NCBI RefSeq assembly: GCF_963675165.1
Contig: NC_087383.1
Location: 2,076,979-2,140,978, forward strand
DNA length: 64,000 nucleotides
DNA from: Halichondria panicea
Lineage: Eukaryota; Porifera; Demospongiae; Suberitida; Halichondriidae
Direction of reading: 5' to 3'
Positions 21,678 to 34,579 of this stretch are shown here, in pieces. Under the pieces are notes generated by a model. That model worked only from the letters and a program-made list of their open reading frames with translations, was not told the origin of the DNA and did no database searches. Both the position numbers and the translations under genes were made by a program. Numbering within the stretch: the stretch's first letter is position 1; each line of letters begins with the position of its first letter.

Positions 21678-24600
21678 ATATGGTGGGCCGTTTGTTTCAA
21701 AATTCAAATGTTACATTTTCATTCAAATCACAATACATTCATTCAAGATGTGCAATTTTCATTCAAGAGCATTCAAGATTATTCATTCAAGATTCAAGAT
21801 TTTGATGGATGCATAAACATGCATAATTTCAGATGACTTTAGCCACACTTTGTGGTTTTATTGCATGGTGTAGTTGTTTTAATTAACAGGAAATGGGGTT
21901 CACAATAATCAACTCCCTCCCTCAGTAGTGGTAAGGTGATTCCCAAACCAGAAACATGACATTGATTGACGAAAATTAACAAGAGGTCAGGGGTTCGTTG
22001 CCGACCTTCGAGTTTTGAGCATTAAGCAAAGGACATCTTATAAATGTTGTGTTTTAATGACTGTTGGCATGCATATCTTGAATAATTATTGTCGACTTGA
22101 ATGCATTAAAATCTTGAATGACAATTGCATGGTCTTGAATGGTCAGTGGATCTTTGGATCAATTTAAACGAGCATGCTGACTATAAAAAGGCGTGCCCAG
22201 GACAGCTCCGACCGGATGCAACGGGAAAATGGCAAAAATGAAAAAATGAATTTACTTGAGTCTTGCAAAAAGACGCCCTTGACAGTATAATGCACATTCT
22301 TTACATTCTTACGGTCTTCTTTTGATACGCCTTCTTCCGCGCTCTCACGAGATAGTAGACATGACATAACTTAAAACAAAAAATGGCTGTCAAAAGTTTA
22401 TTTTCAAGAAGTGTTCTCAACCTCAGAAGAAGCCTACTGGGGTCCACAGGAGCTTTGGTTCGAGACTGAAGATACCAAGCAGGTCTTTGTTGATAGAATT
22501 GACAGTGCTAAGCGTTTAATTTTCTTGCTGCCAGAGGTTCATTGGCCTTGGAAAACATGAAGATTTGGCAAACTGATGTTGTTGTTGAAGAAGGTAAATA
22601 GTCTAGTCTATAGTATAAAAGTAAGTAGTATAATTATAGTGTACAGTAAGGTGACTTTATCGACCTACGAGTGCTTTTTAACATTAACATTTCATTTTAC
22701 ATGGATAAAGTAACGAAGTGAAGTGTTGAAAGTCTGTAGGGCCAGGGAACACCTAGTGGGTTCGGGTATCGTCCAAGCACCTCCTGAAGAACGGAAATTG
22801 ATTGTACTACTATTGGAAGTTTTAAATATCGCACAAACAGCAGCTGGGTGTTGTGGCTGTGGTGAAGGGTGGGGGACTAGTGACAAAATGGACGGGTGTT
22901 TTTTCTGTTCAATTACTAGTGGGTCATCATGCTCATAGCCACCATGACATTTGTATAATAACCTTCATACATAGTCATTGTTATTAATAACGTTCATCTT
23001 TTCTCAGGTCGCTTTGAAGGACTACCCTCACTTGTTGACAGGACAGTCTTCCTGGCATCAACCTATGTATATAGAAAATGTAAGTCTTACTACTGTATCA
23101 AGCAATAATTATATCGTTACCTCTCTGGCCTCTTTTCTGGAGGAAGACTCACTGCTAGGGGTTGGTAGTTCTATTATTCATTCCCACATTATTCCACATC
23201 CCATGTACTCGCGACTTTCATCAGGCCTACAGATGTTTATACTACTGACTCGACTGACCTGTATTTCCAAAACCTGCCTATTATTCTCACTAAAGTTCCC
23301 ATGATACCAGCATAATTCTTCCCCAAAATGATGCCAGCACTACCAACCCCTACCCGGGAGAGCTCTCACTTGTTTGCACCCTACTCTACAACTCTAAATG
23401 ATAGCAAACATTTGTTTGATATACTGACATTAATTAATGCTGATATAAATTCTTTTTCAGAATCAATTTCGTCAACTTTCTACAATGCACAATGGCGTAG
23501 TCTCAAGCCTCAATGCCGTCTATTTATATGCAAGAAAGCAAGGAAAACTCTTTGGAAGAGTTCACTGGAGTAATGCTCACTGTAGCTAACCTGGAGCTGA
23601 ATAGACATAGCCTTTTACTGTACCTACAGACCTACCTGAGCATTATTTATTTGTCAGCCATAATCATAAATTTTTATTTTTGTCTTTTTGATTCTGGTAA
23701 AGAAAAAAACCCACCAGGAATGTTATTCCCCTCCCTTCTGTGTGTTTTTTTTTAGTGTTCACGGTGTGTATGAATGGGTTCTGAGCGCTTTTGCGCAAGA
23801 GAAAAAACAGCTCGTTACTAAGGCTTGAATGAAATTTTCTGGGTCAAAGGTCGCGTCCTGGGCAGCTCTTTTTATACTCAAAACTCGCTCCGGGATCCGG
23901 AAGTTGCTAATGCGGTAATTAAAGCCAACATGCTCGTTTAAATTTGTTTTGGGCAGAATTTCAAATCGATAGAAATTTAAATATTTTTTGATTTTGAATA
24001 TTTTGAAACTGCAAGAGTACATGCAAATGAGTGCATTCTATTTTCAATTCTTGAGGAAGAACTGGTCCTGAGTTTCGTGCAGAAAAAAGCAGTTTCATAT
24101 TTTGCACCCACAGGGGTTAGCTTATAATGACCTTTGTACTCTAAGAAGCTGTGCACTTTATAGTCTGTTATAAAATCAGTATTATGTGCACCTAGCTTGT
24201 ATGCGTACAGGTTATGTTAACAGTTGTATCCCACCCTGATTGACAATGACAATTACACCCCTGTCTGTATAGGTGTTCCAAGTACCATGGCCAATAGATG
24301 AGTGTTCCCAGCATACAGACGGTACTATACATATAATCATACAGTTGTTCGATTGCACACACGCACACACAATAATATCATAATTTAATTGATCCTTCAA
24401 CATTGAAATGTTTAATAATATTAATTATGTACAGTTAAGGAAGTACATTATTATATTATACATAGCAGAGTCGTGCAGTTGGCTAGCCTCGAGGAAGTGA
24501 TTGGGATATCAAGGCTAGCAGTTGGCAAGGTTATATTCTGGCTATATTTAGCATTGCATTGGAGCATGGCTTCTCAAGAGTACAAAGGTCATTTTAAGCA

Positions 24601-24918
24601 AACCCTGTGGATGCTATAAGCGCTAGTGATGGTCAAAAATTGAAAATGCTTTTTCTGCACGAAACTCAGGACCAATTCTTCCTCAAGAAATTAAAAGTAG
24701 AATGCACTCATTTGCATGTACTCTTGCAGTTTCAAAATATTCAAAATCAAAAAATATATAAATTTCTATCGATTTGAAATTCTGCCCAAAACAAATTTAA
24801 ATTGATCCAAAGATCCACTGACCTTGAATGAATACTATATATGCATCTTGAATGAATGTATTGTAATCTGAATGAAAATATAACATTAATTTTGAATTTT
24901 GAAACAAACGGCCCACCA
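21678..24918. mobile_element. Large nested inverted-repeat element
   Basis: The outer ends are inverted: GGTGGGCCGTTTGTTTCAAA at about 21681 and TTTGAAACAAACGGCCCACC at about 24898. Shared inner words include GGTCAGTGGATCTTTGGATC near 22143 and its inverse near 24805. Closer in, 23925-24170 and 24570-24805 form another ~240-bp inverted pair. The interior (about 22380-23760) holds exon-like plus-strand ORFs I do not recognise, such as a ~57-codon open stretch ending in LPEVHWPWKT at about 22558. No DDE transposase was recognised. It may be a non-autonomous element, perhaps with captured host sequence. Confidence 0.6.
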
Positions 24919-25174
24919 TACACCATAGCAAAAACACATTGATTTTACAATGTAAAAGGGTGGGCCAGCTCAGCACAATTCAAATAGCAATCAAAATTCC
25001 AGGCTCTTAAACGAATAGGACTATTATATCATTCAATGACAATTTAGAGAAAAGTAGCGAAGTACATAGTATGTTAGAACATTAGGTCGTTAATTAATCA
25101 ATTGCAACGTGTCAATAGTACATGCAGATGATATAAATAATTGAAGAATGCTCACATGCAATTGTCAATGAATA

Positions 25175-26205
25175 CATGCAATTTGTTAATGGAAATACAA
25201 TTTAACACTCTGAGGATTTTAAAAGTTCATGAGGAAGATGAGCAGATTAACATTCACTTTGGCCCTCCCAAACATCTTCATGATTGCCAGGCCCTCGTAT
25301 TGCAGCTGAAGGAGGTCCTGTGTGGGGAGAAGAGAGGGGAGTGAAACACTTCAACTGGTGTAAGACAAAGAATGCATGTATTTGTAAGACAAATGAATAC
25401 ATGTACTTACATACACCGTACAAGCATACCAACACTATACCTGACACAAGGCAGTAAACTTCTTGAACACTTTACGTACCTACCAAATTAATTCTACCTG
25501 CACACACCCTCACCTGGAGGACCAGCTCCACCTTCTCTATCTGCCTGACGTGATCTCAAACACAACATTTCCGAACCTGAACCTGGGCGAGTAAGAAATA
25601 ATGTTTTCACATAATTATAGCATAACGTTGCACATAAGATCAAAGCCGTAGCAAGCAGTCAGGCTGGTCAGGTTTTGGCCTAACCACTTTTTGCAGCTGG
25701 GTAGGTAATGGTCGTAAATATTGTAAGTGATAATGCGCATGCTGTTTTGGTGAGGAAAAGTGATGACCTTTTTCTTAGGTAAAAAATTCACCACTGTATA
25801 AAAGTTCCAATAGTAGAAAAGCAGCTGACCTTTGATTGTAAGTTGGCCTGACCACTTTAAAGTTGCTTGCTACGCCCCTGCATGAAGATTGGGGCATAAA
25901 AATAAGTTAATAGCCTCACACTGGAGGAATTGTTAAAGTCTAGATTAGTAGTAGAGTCTGAGCTTCAGTCAAACAGTGGACAAAGTACGTACCAGAGCAA
26001 TTAATGGCACATGTGATGATTATCATGTTGTTTAATAGAAGTATGCTAGTATAATGGCTACTCTCACTCAAGTATACGGAGACTCACAGAGTGGGTGGAG
26101 CATATCAACGCTGATGTATGGATGATTGGCTTGGTCACGTCAGAGTACTTGTCGATACCCAGCCTTCTGTCCAGGGGGTCCACTGTCGATGCTCGCAAGA
26201 ACTCT
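25175..26205 (-). pseudogene. IQGAP C-terminal fragment, copy 3
   Basis: The last exon ends (5') at 25317, the penultimate remnant lies near 25520-25580 with the shared 43-bp loss, and the GRD exon is at 26088-26205. The GRD exon has the longer C-run and a further small deletion, so the EYSDVTKP segment is out of frame with the exon start. It carries the fold-back element at 25648-25882. This is a duplicated, non-functional piece. Confidence 0.7.
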
Positions 26206-26454
26206 CTGTGGGGGGTACAATGAGTGTATGTATATTCATACCCTCTGCATGGCAACAAAAATAGCTAATGTGCAATTTAGATCATACGATACTTTAGTAG
26301 AAGGTAGAAACACACATGGCATCATCACATGACCATCATTCGTACATACACACTTTCAACTATTTGACTACAAATTCAGTTTTGGTTATCACATTTCTTA
26401 CAGGTATACTGTACCACTTTTATCACCTGTTGTTCGTAGCACTCAAATATCTAC

Positions 26455-26546
26455 CCCATCGGCACACTGCTCCGATCCAACTCCTCACAGCGATCCAGTG
26501 CCTTCTTGAGCTCTTCCTCCATCACAAGTCTCTCTTGCACAGCAGA
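26455..26546 (-). pseudogene. Kinesin-7-like stalk exon, copy 3 (single exon)
   Basis: A lone coiled-coil exon (ERLVMEEELKKALDRCEEL) with the acceptor TATTACCCAG. The MITE that follows it elsewhere is absent here, giving the empty site near 26650. It sits between an IQGAP fragment and non-coding sequence, paralogous to 50790-50870. Confidence 0.5.
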
Positions 26547-27110
26547 CTGGGTAATAGATTGCATGGTGGTCATGTACACACACACAGGTATACAGATACA
26601 ACCATCACAGCATCGTGGTAGTGGTACAGTAGTTATATAATTGCAGGTACATGTATTAATGAAAGCACCGCGGGTGCTGATGCCTCGGTGGAGGTGCAAA
26701 GCTACATAACATAAAGCTACACACATTATCATGATGAATATTTTTGCATTTTTGCTGCATGCAAACTCAAATTGCATGGTGGTCGATCATGTACACACAC
26801 ACACACACAGGTAATACAACCACCATGTGGTAGTGGTACAGCTGTTTGCTCACTGCATTACCACAAAACAACAAAATGTTGCTATGCAAACAACATGTGG
26901 TCCTAAGCAATGATGGCTTCTAGCACTTGTATGTTAAATGGGTACTTTTTGAGGGTTACAAAAATGGCTAATCTGCGAGACCCTAAAAATTACCCGCTAT
27001 AAGGTGGCATCAATATTATAGTAAATGCTCTCACTATCTACTCTTGGTGGTATATATGGAAACTCACATACAAATTATGGTGAGCATTTGAAATGGAGAA
27101 TGGGCGGGGA

Positions 27111-27712
27111 CTAGCCTCGATTCCAGGCCGATTAAAATACGGCCTGGTACCTATTGCAGGGGTGATAGTGCGCATGCGTTAGTTTATTCTCCAGAATCTG
27201 GGGAATCCCCTTTTTCTTTCTCTCATCTATTTTCTATCTTTGTACATCAGCTTAGCTCTCTATTGCGTTGTTCCAGAAGGCTTTCACACTAGTCTAAAGC
27301 CAGAAGGGGCTCTCATCTACCTCTATGACGGTTGTATGGTCAGGATGTCTTACCTTGGATCTGTACAGGCTATGGGAAGTGTATGGTACCTCAAACTGCT
27401 ACTTGCGAAGACAACCCGGCTATAGGACCATCCTAGACGTAGATGAGAGCCTCTTCTGTCTTAAAACTAGTGTTCAAGCCTTCTAGACCAACGCAATAGA
27501 CGGCATAAGCCACAGCTTTACAGAACTCAGTCATAGAGATAAAGTATTACGGAACATATTTTTAGTAAACGGACTAATTTCCTGTGTAATTTACTAAGGT
27601 TTTACGTTCGTAGTACGATTACCCATATTCTAGGTAATTTGAAGCGCATGCGCACTATCACCCCTGCAATAGGTACCAGGCCGTATTTTAATCGGCCTTG
27701 AATCGAGGCTAG
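27111..27712. mobile_element. hAT-like MITE (602 bp, 8-bp duplication)
   Basis: The ends are CTAGCCTCGATTCCAGGCCG and its inverse, with about 75 bp of terminal homology. The 8-bp flank GGCGGGGA is repeated on both sides (27103-27110 and 27713-27720). The paralog near 51437 has this sequence once with no insert. The interior is also largely palindromic. An 8-bp duplication is typical of hAT elements; no transposase is present. Confidence 0.8.
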
Positions 27713-28137
27713 GGCGGGGACTAGCTTGCATATACCAGCAGATATGATATACATGTAGCTACTAACCGTCCACTGAATGTATGGAAAGCAGTGTGAAGGC
27801 TGAAGAAACTGTACTGCAAAGGACCTCAAACACTGACAGATCACAAAAGATAGTTTAAGCCTGCTGCTTATACAGAAATATGTTTGGAATTATCGGTCAA
27901 ACCGATATACCACAGTGAGCGAGCCAGCCATCTGCAGGTTCCTTAGCGTAACAATTTTTCGTTCAGCATGCAAGTCTCAGCACAAGGTGTTGATAGACCA
28001 TTCTCCATATCAAATCCTCCCCGGTTCTATTAGTTTCTATAGTCTAGTTCTAGGGTATAATCAGTATTTTGGTTGGCTTCTGTTATGATTGTCAGTATTA
28101 ACAGGAGCCCATAAATAAGAGAAGGAGTGGCTGACTA

Positions 28138-28310
28138 CGGGGATCACGTTTCGTAAGTGGTTATGACCGCATTTCCATATATGCAGAGTCACTTAAGTGG
28201 TTGAATCCCTACACGTGTTATACACAATACAGGGCTGCGGTTTGCAAGCACTTAGTCGCTTCCAAACAAGGAAGTGCGGTTTCACCGGCAATTACGAGAC
28301 GTGATCCCCG
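28138..28310. mobile_element. Short fold-back element
   Basis: The left CGGGGATCACGTTTCGTAA and right TTACGAGACGTGATCCCCG are inverted with one or two mismatches, about 173 bp overall. No empty paralog is available in the window. Confidence 0.55.
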
Positions 28311-29360
28311 AGTATACGTTGAAGTTAGCACAACGTCACTGTATATATAAATAGTATTGCATTGCATTCGCCAAATAATTACCAAATTTTCCAGCTGTAC
28401 AGTACGTCAACTCTCCTCATATTTCGTCTAACTGAATTGATTGCGATGGTATGTAGCTCAGCTAACTTGTTGCTTGATTCATTGTGGCAAAATGATATGA
28501 GCTAAAACTTGTATGTATAGGGAGCTGAGGGACTGTATTTACTATCTTTTACTATCTATGCATTTTATCCGAGTCTAACTACCGCTGCATATGTAGTGAA
28601 TTAAATCTGAAAGGAACTTGTGTTGCCTAAAATTGGATTTTCCCAGAAGCAGCTTGTTGACCTCGAGCATCAAGTATAAATGAGTAGGAGGAATGATAAT
28701 GCTGTGCAAGTAGAGTACATACTCTTTAAGTTGTGTGAAAGTCTGCAGTATAGATAGTCTGTAAGATGCATCACTTTACTGTGATTTTGTGATGTGTGGG
28801 TGGTGTATATGGGTGGTGTATATGGGTGGATTAAAATAACACACAGACAGAGGTAATCACTACATTGTGGTTGTAGTGCTCTTGCAAAGGAAAACCACTG
28901 TACTAGCAACAACTTCATTAGGAAGAGTATGCAACTCCATACTTAAAACCGTAGTAGGCGTTCTGTTCAACCTTCGTCACATGCTGTCAGGGTTTCATAG
29001 GATAAAAACTTGGGGGGGGGGGGGAAGGTGTACGTGCACCGAAAAATGCTGACCACACCTCTTATTACTTATTACATCACTATACATAAAGGTATAAACC
29101 CTGGCTGTCGTGAAATCTTAAATTAGGATGTTTGCAATGAATTATCAAGTACCTTTACAAGGGGCTAGCACATTGTATCTCAAGTGGCTGTGGTTACAAT
29201 CAGGGTTTCATGAAGATGGGTGGGAGCCCTCGGATTTCCCAAAATTCCCCCCTGGAAACATGAAAAATTAAAGATGTACCAAATTGTACAGTGAGATCTA
29301 GTACATGTAGCTATAATGATTATTCTACATGTATCAGTCAGATCAGTTGAGAAAAAGCCT
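28311..29360. other. Spacer without recognisable gene
   Basis: AT-rich sequence with one G-run (29012-29023). A piece near 28915-28975 recurs inverted at 10885-10945. No exon set that I recognise. Confidence 0.4.
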
Positions 29361-29367
29361 CTTACGT

Positions 29368-29552
29368 CCGTATAGCGGGTGTATTTCGAGGGTATAAATT
29401 TTCGTGGAAATGCCTTTAGAAAGGTTTTCGCGAATTTAATTTTCGTGGTATAGCGCCCTTTTTGCAGCATGCATGCAATATTAAATTCGCGGTTCATGCC
29501 TAATCCGCGAAAACACGAACATTTATACCCTCGAAATATACTCGCTATACGG
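29368..29552. mobile_element. MITE, CCGTATAGCGGG family, short copy
   Basis: It starts CCGTATAGCGGGTGTATTTC and ends with the inverted GAAATATACTCGCTATACGG. The right flank is TA; the left flank has decayed. Related to 34031-34287 and 58389-58719. Confidence 0.75.
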
Positions 29553-29689
29553 TACATCATATCCATTTTGATCTAGCACATGGTACAGTTCAAAAGTTCA
29601 GACAGGAGATGTACATACACAAAATGGATGTGTACAATTATTATATGATACCCTTTCAAATTTAAACTTTACAACATAAGCAGTGCATG

Positions 29690-30893
29690 TACATAGTGGG
29701 ACCATAAGCAGTGCATGTACATAGTGGGGCCATAGGCAGTGCATGTACATAGTGGGACCATAGGCAGTGCGTGTACATAGTGGGGCCATAGGCAGTGCGT
29801 GTACATAGTGGGACCATAGGCAGTGCGTGTACATAGTGGGGCCATAAGCAGTGCATGTACATAGTGGGACCATAAGCAGTGCATGTACATAGTGGGACCA
29901 TAGGCAGTGCATGTACATAGTGGGACCATAAGCAGTGGGACCATAAGCAGTGCATGTACATAGTGGGACCATAGGCAGTGCGTGTACACAGTGGGACCAT
30001 AGGCAGTGCGTGTACACAGTGGGACCATAGGCAGTGCGTGTACACAGTGGGGCCATAGGCAGTGCGTGTACACAGTGGGGCCATAGGCAGTGCGTGTACA
30101 CAGTGGGGCCATAGGCAGTGCGTGTACACAGTGGGGCCATAGGCAGTGCGTGTACATAGTGGGGCCATAGGCAGTGCGTGTACATAGTGGGGCCATAGGC
30201 AGTGCGTGTACATAGTGGGACCATAGGCAGTGCGTGTACATAGTGGGGCCATAGGCAGTGTGTGTACATAGTGGGACCATAGGCAGTGCGTGTACATAGT
30301 GGGGCCATAAGCAGTGCATGTACATAGTGGGACCATAAGCAGTGCATGTACATAGTGGGACCACCATAAGCAGTGCCTGTACATAGTGGGACCATAGGCA
30401 GTGCGTGTACACAGTGGGACCATAGGCAGTGCGTGTACACAGTGGGACCATAGGCAGTGCGTGTACACAGTGGGGCCATAGGCAGTGCGTGTACACAGTG
30501 GGGCCATAGGCAGTGCGTGTACACAGTGGGGCCATAGGCAGTGCGTGTACACAGTGGGGCCATAGGCAGTGCGTGTACACAGTGGGGCCATAGGCAGTGC
30601 GTGTACAGAGTGGGGCCATAGGCAGTGCGTGTACATAGTGGGGCCATAGGCAGTGCGTGTACATAGTGGGGCCATAGGCAGTGCGTGTACATAGTGGGAC
30701 CATAGGCAGTGCGTGTATATAGTGGGGCCATAGGCAGTGCGTGTACATAGTGGGGCCATAGGCAGTGCGTGTACATAGTGGGCAGTGCGTGTACATAGTG
30801 GGGCCATAGGCAGTGCGTGTACATAGTGGGGCCATAGGCAGTGCGTGTACATAGTGGGACCATAGGCAGTGCATGTACATAGTGGGACCATAG
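29690..30893. repeat. 28-bp minisatellite, about 43 units
   Basis: The unit is 28 bp, built on CAGTGCGTGTACATAGTGGG plus GCCATAGG, with GCG/GCA, TACATA/TACACA and GGGG/GGGA variants. Blocks of variants are themselves repeated, suggesting a higher-order duplication (about 29980-30300 versus 30400-30720). Because 28 is not a multiple of three and the minus unit lacks stops, all three minus frames stay open for about 1.2 kb; this is not evidence of a gene. Confidence 0.95.
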
Positions 30894-30968
30894 GATATCC
30901 CCCTTCCCCCCTGTATGACACCCTGCTCACCCTTTAGAAGACTGCCCCCCCCATACACACACACTCAC

Positions 30969-31785
30969 CCTTCTAGAAGAATGTCCAACCATAGCCTTAG
31001 GAGCTGTCTCCCTCCTCTTAGCAATCACTCCATCGATGTGCGTCATCTTGAGTACCTCATTTCGACTAATCTTGGACGCTAGATGCAGCACACCCGCCAC
31101 TGTAGCATGTAGCACCACTCTGTGATGTGCTTCAAGGCCTTTCTCCTTCACAGCAAGCTCTTGCAGCTGGTGTAGGAAAGACCAGTATATCTGAGAGCCC
31201 TTGATAAGAGAATTCCAGTGTCAGGAGAAATACGAGTTGGTAGAAAGCGAGTGTGTTAGCAGGGCTAGTGCAGAGAGCTTTGGCCAGTTCCAGGAGATTG
31301 GTGAAGAGGAGTTGACTGTTTTAGAGAGGAATTCTTTCGAAACCACACCCAGTGAGAGCCCGACAGCCTCCAGACTCACCCAATCACTACACAAGGGGAG
31401 GGAGGAGTTAACGGTGCAGTACTCTATAAATACGTGTACATGACCTGTAAGCACTGTACACCATAATTATACACAACCACACTATCATTGATTGTGTACA
31501 CAGTGAAAATTAAGACAAAGCTCAAAATATGCACACACATGTACTTACATGTATAACTGACAAGTATACCTCAAATGCACACTGAACATACCAAGGTACA
31601 CACACACATGCACCACGTACGTGTCGAGAGGAATCTTGTCTTTGTTGGCATGGTGATCTACGAGACAATGCCAGAGTAGGGCGATATCCAGCTGTTGCCC
31701 TGGGAACGCCGTCTCTAGCACTGATGCGTGACAGGTGTCAGCCACCGCCCTCAAACACTTGACCAGGGAGGTAGTCAACATGGGG
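30969..31785 (-). pseudogene. EFR3: EFR3-like fragment (exons 9 and 10 only)
   Basis: Exon 10 at 30969-31386 and exon 9 at 31621-31785 match EFR3 copies 2 and 3. Exon 9 has a 48-bp in-frame deletion after ETAFPGQ. Exon 10 has a 2-bp loss just after SKTVNS that shifts the frame (reading SSPISWNW). The acceptor of exon 10 is TAG rather than CAG. No other EFR3 exon is near, and the minisatellite abuts its 3' side. Confidence 0.8.
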
Positions 31786-31829
31786 CTGCATAATAAAGGG
31801 GAAGTATAATTATGGAAGCATAAACACTA

Positions 31830-32780
31830 GTAATGCAGTGAAACCGTGCAGTCTATTGTGGTCACGCAGGTCATCCTCTATAATACAGCCACTATTAGTC
31901 TACTCAAAGACTACAATAATTAAGTTTCACAAAGGCGCCAGAATCACACTAAGTACTTTTGCATAGAACACGTACATGTACAAACAGTGTTTATGACAGG
32001 AAACTAAACACATACATGTACACAAACAGCTACATAAAGCAACTGCTAAACATTCCCTCTCACCTCCTGATCATGCAGGAACTTCATAAACCTGGTGTAC
32101 TTAGGACTTGTCACATGATCAGTCTACTTGCTATTAGCAGCCTCTCAAAATTGCATGGCTAAGAAACTTGCAGCAATATACTGAAACCATTTTAAAGGAG
32201 CATGTTAATGCGTACTGCTATAGGTGGACCTTTTGGGTGGGCACTTTGTATGGGTTACTTCTTGGAGAAAGGTCACAATCATGGTACATGCATGTATTTC
32301 TTATGTACACCTATACTATAGCGTGATGGCGTTGTTAATTGGACATGTTGTTAATACTAGTATGCTTGTAATGTAAGCCCACAGGCATAAATTTTAGGCA
32401 CGTATTATCGGTATATTCATTTGTAAGAGTGAAACTTCTTACTACACTGTACACAGTCTCATACATACAGTAGACACTCACTTCTAGGGAATGATTACTC
32501 ACGGAACAGACTCCATTGTGTATTTTGCCTAAGCCATAATCAGTACATACTGTATAGCAGGTCATTTTCGTGGGATAAAAAATCCGAGACAAAAACGTAG
32601 GCGTGGTGCACCAGTGATTTCGTGTGTACAAATTCCCTTTGCTTCACTGCATTGCATGCGTTCCGGTCAACCATGCCTACGTTTTCGTGAGTGATAAATA
32701 TTCGTCAAGGTTTAGCTTGCCCACGGAAACTATACCCAGGACGCTATACGTACGGTACGGTATACTGTACCACTTTATCA
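31830..32780. other. Duplicated spacer
   Basis: 32510-32780 matches 6600-6860, including the inverted words ACGTAGGCGTGGT and ACCATGCCTACGT, possibly the ends of another fold-back element. The rest shows no exon. Confidence 0.4.
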
Positions 32781-33035
32781 CCTGTTTCAAGTACTCTTCC
32801 TTCTCCCGTTACTTTGTAGCACTCGAATATGTCCACCCCGTCCACTGCAGGCACACTGCTGTGCTTCAACTCCTTACAGCAATCCAGTGCCTTCTTGAGC
32901 TCTTCCGCCATCACAAGTCTCTCTTGCACAGCAGACTGGGTAATAGATTGCATGGTGGTCATGTACACACACACAGGTATACAGATACAACCATCACAAC
33001 ATCGTGGTAGTGGTACAGTAGTTATAATAAAGGTA

Positions 33036-33476
33036 CAGTAGACTCTCGCTATTCCGACTCTCTGAAGTATGGCTTGAAATGTGGCCAACTCGCTATTCTG
33101 TATACTTGCTGCCCCAAACTAGTAATTTTATACGTATACATTTTGGGTGTGGTTTAGCAAAAAAACTGTGTGTGGGGGGAGTGGTTGGGGTGTACAATGA
33201 GACGTAGGAAGCGGGATGCTCATGAACACTACAATGAAAGTTATAAAAAAGGTAAACCGTTTTGTGAGCAAACACAGCTGTGGGATTACATTGTAATAGA
33301 GAGGAAATGATTCATTATCTTTATTTGTTATCCTCGAGACAAAACCGCAAAATTAGTCATTAATATTCGAGGTAGGTTGATTTTAAGCCGCGGCTATTTT
33401 CTGAAATGCAAACTACCGCGCTCTTCTGGCCAAGTTGCACTGTCCCAAGGGTGGCCGGATTAACGAGAGTCTACTG
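33036..33476. mobile_element. MITE, CAGTAGACTCTCG family, copy 3
   Basis: Same ends, TA flanks and interior as 7131-7575 and 11464-11904. Partial right ends of the same family remain at about 34900-34970 and 42225-42290. Confidence 0.75.
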
Positions 33477-34030
33477 TACATGTATTAATTATACAGTATT
33501 CACCGAGTGCATACATGTACATGCTAAACTCACATCTGCCCTTGCTGTTGGCCAGTTCCAATTCTCTCACCAGCTCAGCCATGACACCCGGGTCCATGAT
33601 TTGAGACCTCTCGAGCAGCTTCTCCTCCAGCTCCCTCAGCAGGTCATCCTCTAGACATCGAATGGTCTCACTCTTCTCCTCAACCTGACAAGGGAACATC
33701 AATAAGTTGCTGCCAGGTGGAGAATACTCGACATACAATAGTGACGTGCATGTACACTCAACTACTGAATCTGGCAATGAAATTTAACGGTATTCTCCCA
33801 CTTTGAAATAAAGGTCAGCTTAAAGTTGGACTGTAGTTAGGTATTAAATAGGCATCTGCTATCAGGGTTGTTGCAATAACTATTATAAAGAGATAGTAGC
33901 GTACGTGTAATCACACAGTACACCATCAGATCAGCTATTCAGAGCATAGATCATACAGTATATACATGATCAATTGCTAAATGCTCTGAAATGCAGCTCA
34001 CTAGCAAAAAAAAGTAATGCCTAGCAAATA

Positions 34031-34287
34031 CCGTATAGCGGGTATAATTATTTCGAGGGTATAAATGTTCGCGGATGGACCTCTACAAAGGATTTCGCGG
34101 ATTTTATTTTCGTGGTCTGAGTTCCAGCCTTTTGGCGCATGCGCACATCAACATGCAGCTGTACCTACACACCGTTAGCCTCGAATCCATAATACTGAAC
34201 ACGCCTACTATTATAAATTTTCGCGGTACAGGCTCAATCCGCAAAAACTGCGAACATTTATACCCTCGAAATATACACGCTATACGG
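34031..34287. mobile_element. MITE, CCGTATAGCGGG family (257 bp, occupied site)
   Basis: It begins CCGTATAGCGGG and ends CGCTATACGG, with TA at 34029-34030 and 34288-34289. Paralogous blocks show the same site empty (about 36224 and 44108) or with a CGG scar (8128). It shares GAGGGTATAAAT and GGCGCATGCGCAC interior words with 58389-58719. Confidence 0.88.
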
Positions 34288-34450
34288 TAGTAGATCTATT
34301 TTGATTAAAGGACACTAAACACTGCACATGTGTATCTCTCACCTCTGTGGGTGGTATAGGAACGAGGGAGGCCCTCTGATACTGTCTAGAGGACTGGACT
34401 TCTTCTCACTGCCAATCTAGAAAACACAATACGCATTTGGTAAAGATCTA

Positions 34451-34570
34451 CCGTAATCGTTCTCATTATAGAACCAGTAAAAAATTTTTATTATTCTAGA
34501 AACAATGTACCAAAAAAAATGAAAGAGGGCGTCCTAATCGAGGCTGGTTCTATGATTGGAATGCTTATGG
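34451..34570. mobile_element. Small MITE, CCGTAATCG family (120 bp)
   Basis: The left CCGTAATCGTTCTCATTATA and right (inverted) CCATAAGCATTCCAATCATA are imperfect inverted repeats continuing into AGAACCAG on both sides. TA flanks both ends. Paralogs at about 8295 and 36405 have a single TA and no insert. Confidence 0.7.
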
Positions 34571-34579
34571 TACTCCCAA

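Larger units (their letters stand above)
32837..34420 (-). pseudogene. Kinesin-7-like stalk fragment, copy 4
   Basis: Exons at about 34341-34420 (SEKKSSPLDSIRG), 33534-33684 (VEEKSETIRCLEDDLLREL) and 32837-32935 (ERLVMAEELKKALDCC). Two MITEs interrupt it (33036-33476 and 34031-34287). The upstream stalk exons and motor are missing. Confidence 0.5.

Noticed and set aside
27240-27425. 61-codon plus-strand ORF
   Set aside because: It lies in the palindromic interior of the hAT-like MITE.
29690-30893. CRISPR-like array
   Set aside because: The repeats are contiguous with no unique spacers, and the window is clearly animal DNA.
29598-30964. Three overlapping minus-strand ORFs of 421-431 codons
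   Set aside because: They are the 28-bp minisatellite read in three frames; the peptide is the same in each and has no independent support.
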